64,000 nt of DNA from Rhodoferax sp. U11-2br. Lineage in GTDB: Bacteria > Pseudomonadota > Gammaproteobacteria > Burkholderiales > Burkholderiaceae_C. A model generated the notes under the pieces. That model ran no database searches. It had not been told where the DNA came from and worked only from the letters and a program-made list of their open reading frames with translations. The translations under genes and the position numbers were made by a program. The number at the start of each line of letters is the position of its first letter. Position 1 is the stretch's first letter. The stretch covers positions 62,001-126,000 of the forward strand of contig NZ_JAHFZF010000002.1 in the NCBI RefSeq assembly GCF_018619435.1. The letters run 5' to 3'. Below, one piece after another: positions 39,194 to 48,217 of the stretch.

Positions 39194-39885
39194 TCCAGAG
39201 AAATCCTCAGGGCAGCGGCAGTGGCCATGGGTGAAAAAAAGAGAGACAGCACCAGCAAGGCGGACAGCAGCGACAGGTGCCCGCCAAATCCCAGGCCGGC
39301 AGCATCCGCTTCGACCGCTCCGGCACCAAAGATCAGCACGGGAATATAAAGCGGCAGAATCAGCAGGGACAACAAAACCCCTGCACCGCGTACGCCCAAG
39401 GTCAGCGCAGCACCAATGCTGCCAATCAGGCTCAAGGTGGGTGTGCCCAGCAGCAGGCTCAGCATCAAAATGCCCAGCGCCCGGCCGTCCAGTCCAAACT
39501 GCAGGCCCAGCACCGGCGCCATCAGCACCAGCGGCACACCCGACAGCAGAAAATGTGCGAGCGCCTTGGCCAGCACCAGCAAGCCCAGCGGAGTGGGGGA
39601 CAACACCATTTGCTCGAGTGAACCGTCGGCGTAGTCGGTGGCGAACATACGTTGTAACGACAGCATCGCCGCCAGCAGTGCACTGACCCACAACACACCG
39701 GGGGCCATGCGCAGCAGCAAACTCGACTCGGCACCCACCCCCAGCGGGAACAGGCTGGCAATCACCATGAAAAACACCAGGGGTGTCAACACCTCGCCCT
39801 TTTGCCGCAGGCCCAAGGCGATTTCGCGCCGGATCAGGGCCAGCATGACCGAGGCAGCGCCCAGTGGGGAGGGGGTGTGGGTCAT
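39190..39885 (-). CDS. ccmB: Haem exporter protein CcmB
   Basis: The membrane subunit of the CcmAB ABC complex, 231 residues and six helices. It starts at the ATG 39885 (MTHTPSPLGAASVMLALIRR); the coding frame further upstream belongs to ccmA in another frame. Conserved are REIALGLRQ and LFPLGVG near the first helix and DGSLEQMVLSP in the coupling loop. Overlaps ccmA by 4 bp. Confidence 0.94.
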   Translation of the reverse strand: MTHTPSPLGAASVMLALIRREIALGLRQKGEVLTPLVFFMVIASLFPLGVGAESSLLLRMAPGVLWVSALLAAMLSLQRMFATDYADGSLEQMVLSPTPLGLLVLAKALAHFLLSGVPLVLMAPVLGLQFGLDGRALGILMLSLLLGTPTLSLIGSIGAALTLGVRGAGVLLSLLILPLYIPVLIFGAGAVEADAAGLGFGGHLSLLSALLVLSLFFSPMATAAALRISLE

Positions 39886-40517
39886 GACGCGGTCAATTCC
39901 AAAATCTGCGGGCTGTGTGTGCCAACTGGCACCCGTTGGTGGCTGGTCAACACCGCCAGACCACCCTGGTCCAGATGACAAGCAATCAGGTCTGACAACA
40001 TCTGGATGCCGGCTTCGTCCATCGCCACATAGGGCTCGTCCAGCACCCACAGCTTGGCCGAGCTGAGTGCCAGCCGCGACAAGGCCACACGGCGCTTTTG
40101 TCCCTGGGAGAGGTGTCGCACCAGTTGTTGTGCACGCCCGTGCAGGCCAAACCGTGCCAGGACCGACTTGGCCTGTTGCGCGTCCAGGGCCACCCCAGCC
40201 AACGCCGAGGTGAACACCAGGTTTTCCTGGACCGACATCGATTCCTGCAGCGCGTTGAGGTGGCCCAGGTAACACAGGTCTTGCCGGTAACTGTCACGCT
40301 GCGCGCTGATTAAGGTGTTGTTCCAGAGGATCTGACCGGATTCCACCGGTGCCAGACCACAGACCATGCGCAACAAACTGGTTTTGCCCACACCGTTGGC
40401 GCCGGTGACATACAGCCAGTGGCCCGCTTGCAGGGTGTGATCCACATCCCTGAAAAGCTGACGCCCACCCTTGGTACAGCCAAGTTTGGAAAATGTCAGG
40501 GTAGGTGAGGTATTCAA
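39882..40517 (-). CDS. ccmA: Haem exporter ATP-binding protein CcmA
   Basis: The ATPase releasing holo-CcmE. 211 residues from a TTG start at 40517, since no in-frame ATG gives a full domain. Walker A is GANGVGKTS, the signature LSQGQKRR, Walker B LWVLDEPYVAMD, and the H-loop is LTSHQ. It begins the ccm operon, 68 bp downstream of rquA on the same strand. Confidence 0.93.
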   Translation of the reverse strand: MNTSPTLTFSKLGCTKGGRQLFRDVDHTLQAGHWLYVTGANGVGKTSLLRMVCGLAPVESGQILWNNTLISAQRDSYRQDLCYLGHLNALQESMSVQENLVFTSALAGVALDAQQAKSVLARFGLHGRAQQLVRHLSQGQKRRVALSRLALSSAKLWVLDEPYVAMDEAGIQMLSDLIACHLDQGGLAVLTSHQRVPVGTHSPQILELTAS

Positions 40518-40585
40518 GAGCGTGCCAGCAACAAATGGCTCGAATTATCTTATGGCCCGCCCTGTGCTCGGGACCGCAGACGGCT

Positions 40586-41329
40586 TCAGCGGGTGATGAC
40601 CACCTTTTGGTACAGGCCACCGAAGTAAGTGTGTTTGTCGATGTGGCTGTAGCAGTCTGCAGGGGGCAGCCATTCGGTGATCTCGTGCTGCCACAAGTCC
40701 ATGGCAAATGGCTCCAGTGTGGTCAGGATCGGCACCATGATGTAACGAAACGGGCTGCTGGCCACCGGCTTGTGGTAATCCACAAAGATGATCTTGCCGC
40801 CCGGTTTGGTCACACGCAGCGCCTCGCTGATGGTCTGGCGGCGCACCTCCACCGGCATTTCATGCAGGAGGAAAAACACCAGCGTGGTGTCCTGGCTGGC
40901 ATCCACAAACCCCATGTTCGAGGCGTCCTGTTGCAGGATGCTGACCTGGCGTTTGTCACGCAGTTTCTGGTGCAGGTTCTTGATCTGAACCGGCGCCACA
41001 TCGATCACACTCAGGTGGGCCTGCGGGTCGAGTCGGCGCACGATGTGTTCGGTCAGGTTGCCATACACGCAGGCCACCTGCAACACCTGGCCGGTGATGA
41101 CCTGGCCCATGTCCTGCAGCGCCAGATCACGCAGGCGCGAAAAGTTGCCCCACAGAATCAGGTTCACCAGCCACTGGCGCTCAAACACCCGCACCGCGTT
41201 GGGATGGGTGTAGGCCCACCAGTAGGTTTTTTCGAGATAGTCGGGTACCACAACAGGGACTTGGGGAACGGTGGCAGCTGAAGTCAAGGATGTGTTAAGT
41301 GGGCGTGTGCTGGTTTTATCGAAAATCAT
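40586..41329 (-). CDS. rquA: Rhodoquinone biosynthesis methyltransferase-like protein RquA
   Basis: Converts ubiquinone to rhodoquinone, the low-potential quinone used with fumarate reductase under anoxia. The 247 residues show the RquA features rather than those of UbiE: VPDYLEKTYWWAYTHPNAVR, VFERQWLVNLILWGNF, and VACVYGN where a standard SAM enzyme has a glycine-rich loop, then LLHEMPVEVRRQT and VDYHKP. RquA is known from Rhodospirillum rubrum and rhodoquinone-making Rhodoferax. It lies immediately upstream of ccmA on the same strand. adhE at the other end of the window fits the same anaerobic lifestyle. Confidence 0.9.
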   Translation of the reverse strand: MIFDKTSTRPLNTSLTSAATVPQVPVVVPDYLEKTYWWAYTHPNAVRVFERQWLVNLILWGNFSRLRDLALQDMGQVITGQVLQVACVYGNLTEHIVRRLDPQAHLSVIDVAPVQIKNLHQKLRDKRQVSILQQDASNMGFVDASQDTTLVFFLLHEMPVEVRRQTISEALRVTKPGGKIIFVDYHKPVASSPFRYIMVPILTTLEPFAMDLWQHEITEWLPPADCYSHIDKHTYFGGLYQKVVITR

Positions 41330-41370
41330 GAACAGACCTTGAATCAGAGAGTGCGTGATGGCGCTGCGGC

Positions 41371-41979
41371 CTACTTCAACAAAGCTTCGGCCCGCATAGC
41401 CGCTTGCACAGCCGGACGAGCCGCTACCCGGGTCGCAAAAGCACTCAAGTTGACCAGGGCTGACACATCAACGCCCACGTACTTGCCCCAACTTTGCACC
41501 ACAAAAAGATAGGCATCAGCGACGGTGAACACCTCTCCCATCAGGTAGTTTTTGCCATTCAGTTCACCGTCAACCCATTGTAGGCGGGCGTTCAAGCGGG
41601 TTTTGGCCAGCTCTTTGGCCTCGTCTGGCATATGGGGTGTGAACAGCGGGGAGAAGCCTTTGTGCAACTCGGTGGCAATGAAGTTGAGCCATTCCTGCAG
41701 CTTGTAGCGCTCAAACGTGCCGTTGGCAGGTGCCAGCTGCCGTTCTGGCACCAGATCGGCCAGGTATTGCAGGATCACGGCGACCTCGTGTAACTGCTTG
41801 CCATCGTCGAGCACCAGCAGCGGCACATAACCCAGCGGGTTGATGCTGTAGTAGTCGGTTCCGTCTTCCAGACGGTGGGTTTTGGTGGGTGCGGACACGG
41901 CTTCAAAAGCCAGCCCGGTTTCCTTCATCGCAATATGGGTTGCCAACGAACATGCGCCGGCCGAGTAATAGAGTTTCAT
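41371..41979 (-). CDS. Glutathione S-transferase, beta class
   Basis: A 202-residue cytosolic GST. The N-terminal thioredoxin-like half starts MKLYYSAGACSLATHI with Cys10 of the beta class and NPLGYVPLLVLDDG (cis-proline). The helical half contains FTVADAYLFVV. The ATG at 41979 is the family start; the open frame upstream to 42162 is not conserved-looking. The substrate is unknown. It is tandem with pfp (upstream) and rquA (downstream), without clear coupling. Confidence 0.92.
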   Translation of the reverse strand: MKLYYSAGACSLATHIAMKETGLAFEAVSAPTKTHRLEDGTDYYSINPLGYVPLLVLDDGKQLHEVAVILQYLADLVPERQLAPANGTFERYKLQEWLNFIATELHKGFSPLFTPHMPDEAKELAKTRLNARLQWVDGELNGKNYLMGEVFTVADAYLFVVQSWGKYVGVDVSALVNLSAFATRVAARPAVQAAMRAEALLK

Positions 41980-42180
41980 GCGGTGTTCCAAAAAAAAGGA
42001 GGTTGCCAACGCCACACCATGGCAACAACAGCGGTGCAGCGATGCTAACCCGCCCGCCTGTCCCGAACGCAGCAAGCGCCAGGGAAGCCCTGATATCGTG
42101 CACTGGAACAGCCAGGGGGTGGGGTGGCGGGCCTGGCCAGACGCCGGGGCGTCTGGGTTCATTCACTGCACGTGATCGTA

Positions 42181-42222
42181 AAAACAGTAGCTACTAGCCC
42201 TTATTTCATAAGGGCTAGAGCA
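42181..42222 (-). repeat. Intergenic palindrome, copy 5 (reverse orientation)
   Basis: CTAGCCC TTATTTCATAA GGGCTAG, here preceded on the plus strand by AGTAGCTA, so the element points along the minus strand. It lies just past the pfp stop. Confidence 0.85.
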
Positions 42223-42226
42223 CGAT

Positions 42227-43441
42227 TTAACGATGTAAGACCTTGGCGATCGGGTTGTGCCGCAGCCGGAAGGCGTCGGGCATTTTGGAGCCCAGCAGCG
42301 GGCGCAGGTACATACGGAAGGCGTCGGTCACATCGGTGCCGCTGGCGGTGATGAACTCGTCTTCCATGGTGCGTGTTTTGCCAGCCACGCTGGCCAGTGG
42401 CAGCAGTTCGTAGTCGACCGAATAAAAGCCGGTGCGTTTGATGGCCACCGAGCCATCACGGTCGCCCCACATGGCAAATTGCACCGCCTTTTCGCCGACC
42501 TCGCGCGCCTCGCGCTGGTCCACGTCCGAGACACAACCGATGAACGAGCGCTGCATGTAGCCAAAGGTGTCACCACGCACCCGTGTGATGTTGAGCTTGG
42601 ACTTGATCTCTTCACACAACAGATCGGCCAGCGCGCCATTGCCTGAGAGCTGCACATTGCCGTGGGCATCGTGCTCGATTTTTTTGGCCAGCAAGGTGAC
42701 GATGGGTGTGCCGGAGGCGTCGTGGATGCCCTCTGAGACCGCAATCACACAACGGCCAAAACGCTCGTAGGCCACTTTCACATCGGCGAGGAATTTCTCC
42801 AAAGCAAAGGTGCGCTCGGGCAGGTAGATTAAGTGCGGGCCATCGTCCGGGAATTTTTTACCCAGAGCCGAGGCTGCGGTCAGGAAACCGGCGTGGCGTC
42901 CCATGACCACACCCACATAGACGCCGGGCAAGGCGGCGTTGTCCAGATTGGCACCGGCAAAAGCCTGCGCCACAAAACGTGCGGCAGACGGGAAACCGGG
43001 CGTGTGGTCGCTGCCGACCAGGTCGTTGTCAATGGTTTTGGGGATGTGGATGGTGCGCAGCGGGTAGTTGGCGGCTTGTGCCTCTTCGCTGACGATGCGC
43101 ACCGTGTCACTCGAGTCGTTGCCACCAATGTAGAAAAAATGCTCGATCTGGTGCGCCTGCAATACCTTGAAGATCTCGTGGCAGTAGGCGGCGTCGGGTT
43201 TGTCACGGGTGGAGCCCAGGGCGCTCGACGGGGTGTTGGCCACCAGTTCCAGGTTGTGGCTGGTCTCTTGGGTCAGGTCGACAAAGTTTTCGTCGACGAT
43301 GCCGCGCACGCCGTGGCGCGCGCCGTAGATGTGTTCGATCTGGCCAAAACGTCGTGCTTCAAGCGCAACGCCGACCAGGGATTGGTTGATGACTGCTGTG
43401 GGGCCGCCACCTTGGGCGACGAGAATTTTTCCGGATGCCAT
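42227..43441 (-). CDS. pfp: Pyrophosphate-dependent 6-phosphofructokinase
   Basis: Phosphorylates fructose 6-phosphate with PPi, reversibly, saving ATP in glycolysis. 404 residues from the ATG at 43441 (MASGKILVAQGGGPTAVIN). PPi specificity is read from GGNDSSD, with Asp where ATP enzymes have Gly, and the lysine in IPKTIDNDL. Other family sites are GFPSAARF, VVMGRHAGFL and VSEGIHD. The open frame upstream to 43630 overlaps the mnmG promoter and is rejected. Divergent from mnmG. Confidence 0.92.
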   Translation of the reverse strand: MASGKILVAQGGGPTAVINQSLVGVALEARRFGQIEHIYGARHGVRGIVDENFVDLTQETSHNLELVANTPSSALGSTRDKPDAAYCHEIFKVLQAHQIEHFFYIGGNDSSDTVRIVSEEAQAANYPLRTIHIPKTIDNDLVGSDHTPGFPSAARFVAQAFAGANLDNAALPGVYVGVVMGRHAGFLTAASALGKKFPDDGPHLIYLPERTFALEKFLADVKVAYERFGRCVIAVSEGIHDASGTPIVTLLAKKIEHDAHGNVQLSGNGALADLLCEEIKSKLNITRVRGDTFGYMQRSFIGCVSDVDQREAREVGEKAVQFAMWGDRDGSVAIKRTGFYSVDYELLPLASVAGKTRTMEDEFITASGTDVTDAFRMYLRPLLGSKMPDAFRLRHNPIAKVLHR

Positions 43442-43579
43442 GGATTGTCCTGTTTCAAAAGAATGTTGCTGAAACTGCCAAGACCTATTGTGCGCCTGAA
43501 CATGTTTGACTTTGCTGACGAAACAGCCCGAGAGACGTGGTTTTAGGGGGCTTCGGTAAAATTGCCGCAGTTGTACACA

Positions 43580-43605
43580 GGCGCCGGGCGAGCGCCGTTT
43601 TTTTT
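43580..43605 (+). terminator. Hairpin with U-run in the mnmG leader
   Basis: GGCGC (43580-43584) pairs with GCGCC (43592-43596), followed by eight T ending at 43605. It ends 23 bp before the mnmG ATG. Since no plus-strand gene lies upstream, it may attenuate mnmG. Confidence 0.4.
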
Positions 43606-43628
43606 CCCGCCCATTCGATGGAAACACC

Positions 43629-45713
43629 ATGCTTTATCCCCAACACTTTGACGTGATCGTCGTCGGTGGCGGCCATGCCGGCACCGAGGCCGCGTTGGCA
43701 GCCGCCCGCATGGGCTGCAAGACGCTGCTGCTGACCCACAACATCGAGACGCTGGGCCAGATGAGCTGCAACCCTTCGATTGGTGGCATCGGCAAAGGCC
43801 ATCTGGTCAAAGAGGTGGACGCCCTCGGTGGCGCCATGGCCGCAGCCACCGACGAGAGTGGGGTGCAGTTCCGGATTCTGAACTCCAGCAAAGGCCCGGC
43901 AGTGCGTGCCACCCGTGCCCAGGCCGACCGTATTTTGTACAAAGCAGCCATCCGCAAGCGCCTGGAGAACCAGCCCAATCTGTGGCTGTTCCAGCAGGCG
44001 GTGGATGACCTGATGGTGGAGGGTGACCGGGTGTTGGGTGCGGTGACCCAGGTTGGCATCCGTTTTCGTGCCAGCACGGTGGTTCTGACGGCGGGCACTT
44101 TTCTCGATGGCAAGATCCATGTCGGGCTGAACAACTATGCCGCCGGGCGTGCCGGTGACCCACCGGCGGTGAGTTTGAGCGCACGGCTCAAAGAACTCAA
44201 GCTGCCGCAAGGCCGCCTGAAAACCGGCACGCCACCACGCATTGATGGCCGCTCCATCGACTTCAGCCGCTGTACCGAACAGCCTGGCGACGGCATGCCA
44301 GGCGGCATGAGCCCGGTGATGCCGGTCTTCAGTTTCCTGGGCCGGGCAGAACAACACCCGCAGCAGATGCCGTGCTGGATCACCCACACCAACGAACGCA
44401 CCCACGAGATCATCCGCAGCGGGTTTGATCGCAGCCCGATGTTCACCGGCAAGATTGAAGGGGTGGGCCCGCGTTATTGCCCGAGTGTCGAAGACAAGAT
44501 CAACCGTTTTGCCGACAAGGACAGCCACCAGATTTTTCTGGAGCCCGAGGGCCTGACCACCCACGAGTACTACCCCAACGGCATCAGCACCAGCCTGCCG
44601 TTTGACATTCAGTACGACTTGGTGCGCAGCATGGTGGGCCTGGAGAACGCCCACATCTTGCGTCCCGGCTACGCGATTGAATATGACTACTTTGACCCGC
44701 AACAGCTCAAAAGCAGTTTCGAGACACGGGTCATCAACGGGCTGTTTTTTGCCGGCCAGATCAACGGCACCACCGGTTATGAAGAGGCTGCGGCACAAGG
44801 TCTGTTTGCGGGCATCAATGCTGCACTGCAGGCGCGTGCCCTCGGTGGTGGTGACGGTTTAAGCAGCGCCGCAGGCCGCATCGAGTACCAGGCAGACATT
44901 TGGGTGCCTGCACGTGATGAAGCCTACCTGGGTGTGATGGTGGACGATCTGATCACCAAGGGTGTGACCGAGCCATATCGCATGTTCACCAGTCGGGCCG
45001 AGTTCCGGCTGCAGTTGCGTGAAGACAATGCCGATGCACGGCTGACCGAAGTGGGCCGCCAACTCGGTCTGGTCGATGATGTGCGCTGGGATGCATTCAG
45101 CCGCAAACGTGATGCTGTTTCACGTGAAACAGAGCGTCTGCGTTCGATCTGGGTCAGTCCCAAAAACCTGGAGGCGGCCGAAGCCGAGCGTGTGTTGGGT
45201 AAGGCACTGGAGCACGAGTACAACTTGGCTGAGTTGCTGCGCCGCCCGGGTGTGAGCTACGCGTCACTGATGTCTCTGGATGGTGGCAAATACGCTTCGA
45301 CCGAGCTGGCTTCCGATGTTTCACGTGAAACAGACCAGCAGGATGAAGCTTCCATATTGGCCGCCACGGTGATCGAGCAGGTGGAAATTGCCAGCAAATA
45401 CTCCGGCTACATTGACCGCCAGAAGGACGATGTACAACGCGCCACCCACTACGAAAATCTCAAGCTGCCACAGGATTTGGACTACATGCAGGTGTCTGCA
45501 CTGAGCATTGAGGCGCGCCAAAAGCTCAACCGCCACAAGCCGGAAACACTGGGCCAGGCCTCGCGCCTGTCGGGCATCACGCCGGCCACCATTTCCTTGC
45601 TGACCATCCATTTGAAGAAAACCAAGTTCAAGGGTTTTGTGACACCCGACGACCGGCGTGCAGGGACGCCCGTTGTGTCGGCGCCGGAGGTCAACAGCGA
45701 GGTGGCTCAATGA
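43629..45713 (+). CDS. mnmG: tRNA uridine-5-carboxymethylaminomethyl modification enzyme MnmG (GidA)
   Basis: With MnmE it makes the cmnm5 modification of the tRNA wobble uridine, using FAD. The 694 residues are longer than the 629 of E. coli. The FAD site is [19 protein letters not shown], with [17 protein letters not shown] and [15 protein letters not shown] following. The extra residues include a loop at about 555-580 that is missing in E. coli and contains a parS site; another parS lies at residues 496-501. Both read VSRET. Overlaps rsmG by 4 bp. Confidence 0.95.
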   Translation: MLYPQHFDVIVVGGGHAGTEAALAAARMGCKTLLLTHNIETLGQMSCNPSIGGIGKGHLVKEVDALGGAMAAATDESGVQFRILNSSKGPAVRATRAQADRILYKAAIRKRLENQPNLWLFQQAVDDLMVEGDRVLGAVTQVGIRFRASTVVLTAGTFLDGKIHVGLNNYAAGRAGDPPAVSLSARLKELKLPQGRLKTGTPPRIDGRSIDFSRCTEQPGDGMPGGMSPVMPVFSFLGRAEQHPQQMPCWITHTNERTHEIIRSGFDRSPMFTGKIEGVGPRYCPSVEDKINRFADKDSHQIFLEPEGLTTHEYYPNGISTSLPFDIQYDLVRSMVGLENAHILRPGYAIEYDYFDPQQLKSSFETRVINGLFFAGQINGTTGYEEAAAQGLFAGINAALQARALGGGDGLSSAAGRIEYQADIWVPARDEAYLGVMVDDLITKGVTEPYRMFTSRAEFRLQLREDNADARLTEVGRQLGLVDDVRWDAFSRKRDAVSRETERLRSIWVSPKNLEAAEAERVLGKALEHEYNLAELLRRPGVSYASLMSLDGGKYASTELASDVSRETDQQDEASILAATVIEQVEIASKYSGYIDRQKDDVQRATHYENLKLPQDLDYMQVSALSIEARQKLNRHKPETLGQASRLSGITPATISLLTIHLKKTKFKGFVTPDDRRAGTPVVSAPEVNSEVAQ
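45116..45131. promoter_or_regulatory. parS site 1, inside mnmG
   Basis: TGTTTCACGTGAAACA, a perfect 16-bp parS as bound by ParB/Spo0J proteins. Confidence 0.93.
45317..45332. promoter_or_regulatory. parS site 2, inside mnmG
   Basis: A second perfect TGTTTCACGTGAAACA, 201 bp after the first and in the same reading frame. Confidence 0.93.
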
Positions 45714-46363
45714 ACACGCTGGAGATACCGCTGCGCCAGGGTCTGGCTGAACTGGGCTTGGTACTCACCGACGAACAAGTGGGGCGCTTGCTGGACTACC
45801 TGGGTCTGATCCAGAAATGGACCAAGGTCTACAACCTGACTGCGGTGCGCGACCCGGCGGAGATGTTGACGCATCATCTGCTGGACAGCTTGGCGGTGAT
45901 CAAGCCTTTGCAGCATCAGCTCACTGATGCAACGTCCTCGTTCAAATTGCTGGATGTGGGTTCAGGCGCCGGTTTGCCTGGTGTGGTGATTGCCATCTGC
46001 TGCCCCGATATCACGGTGCACTGCGTTGATACGGTGGCCAAAAAAGCCGCATTTATCCAGCAGGTGGCGGTCACCCTGAAGTTGTCCAATTTGCGTGGTG
46101 TGCATGCACGTGTTGAGAGTTTGACCGACAAATACCAGGTAGTCAGTTCACGCGCGTTTGCTTCGCTGCTGGACTTCACCAACTGGTCGACCCAGGCCTT
46201 GGCAGAGCAGGGTATCTGGATGGCGATGAAGGGCAAACACCCGGCAGAGGAGATGGCGGCCTTGCCTTCCGCTGTGTCTGTGTTTCACGTGGAACAATTG
46301 GAGGTGCCGGGGCTGGGCGCGGAGCGGTGTATTGTCTGGATGCGGCCTGCGTTGATCGCTTGA
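45710..46363 (+). CDS. rsmG: 16S rRNA (guanine527-N7)-methyltransferase RsmG (GidB)
   Basis: Methylates G527 of 16S rRNA with SAM. 217 residues with the family blocks [36 protein letters not shown] (SAM loop) and [10 protein letters not shown]. The C-terminal [17 protein letters not shown] is conserved and carries a parS-like sequence. It starts within the mnmG stop, the usual mnmG-rsmG coupling near the origin. Confidence 0.95.
   Translation: MNTLEIPLRQGLAELGLVLTDEQVGRLLDYLGLIQKWTKVYNLTAVRDPAEMLTHHLLDSLAVIKPLQHQLTDATSSFKLLDVGSGAGLPGVVIAICCPDITVHCVDTVAKKAAFIQQVAVTLKLSNLRGVHARVESLTDKYQVVSSRAFASLLDFTNWSTQALAEQGIWMAMKGKHPAEEMAALPSAVSVFHVEQLEVPGLGAERCIVWMRPALIA
46281..46296. promoter_or_regulatory. 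parS-like site 3, inside rsmG
   Basis: TGTTTCACGTGGAACA differs from parS at one base. The encoded VFHVEQ is a conserved RsmG segment, so coding constraint may explain part of the match. Confidence 0.6.
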
Positions 46364-46407
46364 GTCCTTTTATGCCTCGAAGGAATCAGCCGGGCGACGC
46401 GCTTTGC

Positions 46408-46579
46408 TTCGTGTCCCCCGGCCTTCGGCCTCCTCCTTAACCTACGCAAAACGCATCACTCAACTGATTCGGGATGATCGTGGCATTCCTGTCAGGGGAT
46501 AAATTCAGCGCTAGCGGTGGAGTTGGGGTGGGTACCAAAGTGAGGTTAAGGAGGAGGCCGCAGGCCGGGGGACACGAAC
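46408..46579. repeat. 172-bp element bounded by 36-bp inverted repeats
   Basis: The 36-bp arm at 46408-46443, starting TTCGTGTCCCCCGG and ending TCCTTAACCT, has its reverse complement at 46544-46579 with a single mismatch. The 100-bp centre holds no gene. Each arm contains a smaller GGCC hairpin. Most of the 330-bp gap between rsmG and the LysE gene is this element; the remainder shows nothing else. It could be a non-autonomous mobile element or a paired terminator-like repeat. Confidence 0.8.
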
Positions 46580-46693
46580 GGCGGTATCCACCCCGAATCC
46601 GCTGCGGGTAAGCCAACAACAGATGAGGGCGGGGCTTTCTGACCGCAATCATTCCAACGTAAACTCTCAGCCTCCCCCTGTTCACATACTCCC

Positions 46694-47308
46694 ATGCTCG
46701 GCATCACCGACTACACCACCTTTGTTGTCACCGTTCTGGTCTTCCTGCTGGTGCCAGGGCCGGGCAATTTGGCGCTGATCACCTCCACCAGCAAGGGTGG
46801 CATTCGGGGTGGTCTGGCGGCCACGTTGGGGGTCATCCTGGGTGATCAGGTCTTGATGTGGTCGGCAGTGGCTGGTGTCGCTGCCTTGCTGGCGGCCTAC
46901 CCGGACGCCTTCCACGCGGTGCAGTGGCTGGGTGCCGCCTACCTGGCCTGGCTGGGGTTCAAGATGCTGCTGGCCAAGCCGGGTGCGGCGCCGGTGCTGA
47001 GCATCAAACCACACCATTTCCTGCAGCAGGCGTTGATGATCACCTTGCTCAACCCCAAAGCCATTTTGTTTTACATGGCGTTTTTCCCGCTGTTTGTCGA
47101 CCCGGTACACCAGCAGGGGCTGCTAACCTACGCTGTTATGGCTGCCACCATCGCGGCGCTCACCTTGGGTTACGGTTTGACTTCGACCTTGTTGACCCAT
47201 TTCCTGGCTGAGAAGGTTCGTGCCAACCCGATGATCTCGCGTGTGCTTGAAAAGGTGGCTGGGCTGTTTCTTGTTGGTTTTGGTATCAAGCTGGCGGTGT
47301 CGCGCTAG
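46694..47308 (+). CDS. LysE/RhtB-family amino acid exporter
   Basis: A 204-residue inner-membrane protein with six helices. Characteristic segments are FLLVPGPGNLALITSTSKGG (about 20-39), GVILGDQVLM, YLAWLGFKML and LLNPKAILFYMAFFPLFVD. The exported substrate is unknown. It sits between rsmG and parA, an order common in this bacterial family. Confidence 0.92.
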   Translation: MLGITDYTTFVVTVLVFLLVPGPGNLALITSTSKGGIRGGLAATLGVILGDQVLMWSAVAGVAALLAAYPDAFHAVQWLGAAYLAWLGFKMLLAKPGAAPVLSIKPHHFLQQALMITLLNPKAILFYMAFFPLFVDPVHQQGLLTYAVMAATIAALTLGYGLTSTLLTHFLAEKVRANPMISRVLEKVAGLFLVGFGIKLAVSR

Positions 47309-47321
47309 TTTGGGTCGTCGC

Positions 47322-47337
47322 TGTTTCACGTGAAACC
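47322..47337. promoter_or_regulatory. parS-like site 4, upstream of parA
   Basis: TGTTTCACGTGAAACC matches parS at 15 of 16 bases, 40 bp before the parA start, where ParB binding could also affect parAB transcription. Confidence 0.85.
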
Positions 47338-47377
47338 ATGATCTTGTTGGATTCCTTTTTACCCTGAGTTTGTTTCT

Positions 47378-48163
47378 ATGGCCAAAATCTTCTGCATTGC
47401 CAACCAAAAGGGTGGCGTTGGCAAGACCACCACCACCGTCAATCTGGCCGCAGGTCTGGCCAAGGTCGGCCAGCGTGTGTTGATGGTGGACCTGGACCCA
47501 CAGGGCAATGCCACCATGGGCTCGGGTGTGGACAAACGCAAGCTCGCGCTCAGTGTCTACGATGTGCTGCTGGAGTCCGCCTCGGTGCGTGAGGCGCGAG
47601 TGCAAAGCGACAAGTTGGCCGAGGCGGGTTGTGGTTATGACATCCTGGCGGCCAACCGGGAGCTGGCCGGGGCCGAGGTCGAGATGGTCAGCCTGGAGCG
47701 GCGCGAGAAACGCCTGAAGACCGCGCTGGCCGAGGTTGACGGCGATTACGATTTTGTGCTGATCGACTGTCCGCCGAGCCTGTCGATGCTCACCCTCAAC
47801 GGCCTGTGTTGTGCCAACGGGGTGATTGTGCCGATGCAGTGTGAATATTTTGCACTCGAAGGCCTGGCCGACCTGGTCAACACCATCAAGCAGGTGCATG
47901 CCAACCTGAACAAAGACCTGGCCATCATCGGCCTGTTGCGTGTGATGTTTGACCCGCGCATCACCTTGCAGCAGCAGGTGAGCGACCAGCTCAAGGCGCG
48001 TTTTGGAGACAAGGTGTTTGACACCGTGATTCCCCGCAATGTGCGTCTGGCCGAGGCACCCAGCTACGGTGTGCCCGGTGTGGTGTTCGACCCGTCGAGC
48101 AAGGGTGCTTTGGCCTTTGTGAGCTTCGCCACCGAGATGGTGCAACGCATCAAAAAAATGTAG
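47378..48163 (+). CDS. parA: Chromosome partitioning ATPase ParA
   Basis: A 261-residue Walker-type ATPase that moves ParB-parS complexes over the nucleoid. Deviant Walker A is KGGVGKTTT (residues about 11-19), with DLDPQGNATMG and IDCPPSLSMLT following. The short N-terminus without a helix-turn-helix marks the chromosomal (Soj) type. One of the parS-like sites lies in its promoter region. Separated from parB only by a small hydrolase gene. Confidence 0.95.
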   Translation: MAKIFCIANQKGGVGKTTTTVNLAAGLAKVGQRVLMVDLDPQGNATMGSGVDKRKLALSVYDVLLESASVREARVQSDKLAEAGCGYDILAANRELAGAEVEMVSLERREKRLKTALAEVDGDYDFVLIDCPPSLSMLTLNGLCCANGVIVPMQCEYFALEGLADLVNTIKQVHANLNKDLAIIGLLRVMFDPRITLQQQVSDQLKARFGDKVFDTVIPRNVRLAEAPSYGVPGVVFDPSSKGALAFVSFATEMVQRIKKM

Positions 48164-48164
48164 G

Positions 48165-48214
48165 CAAATGGGCTGTTAGCCCAATCAGAACCTGGGCTAA
48201 CAGCTATCAAAACA
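48165..48214 (+). repeat. Intergenic palindrome, copy 6 (divergent)
   Basis: GCTGTTAGCCC and GGGCTAACAGC form an 11-bp stem with tail TATCAAAAC. It fills the gap between parA and the next start and could form a terminator-like hairpin within the operon. The central bases differ from the other copies. Confidence 0.72.
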
Positions 48215-48217
48215 GAC

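Noticed and set aside
40505..41281. Plus-strand frame opposite rquA
   Set aside because: Shadow frame; rquA is recognised by several conserved blocks on the minus strand.
43442..43628. Replication origin between pfp and mnmG, where gene orientation diverges
   Set aside because: The gap has no TTATCCACA-type box and is not especially AT-rich; the nearest resemblance (TTGTACACA) has two mismatches.
43485..44798. A 437-codon minus-strand frame across mnmG
   Set aside because: Opposes a certain mnmG; composition is that of a shadow frame.
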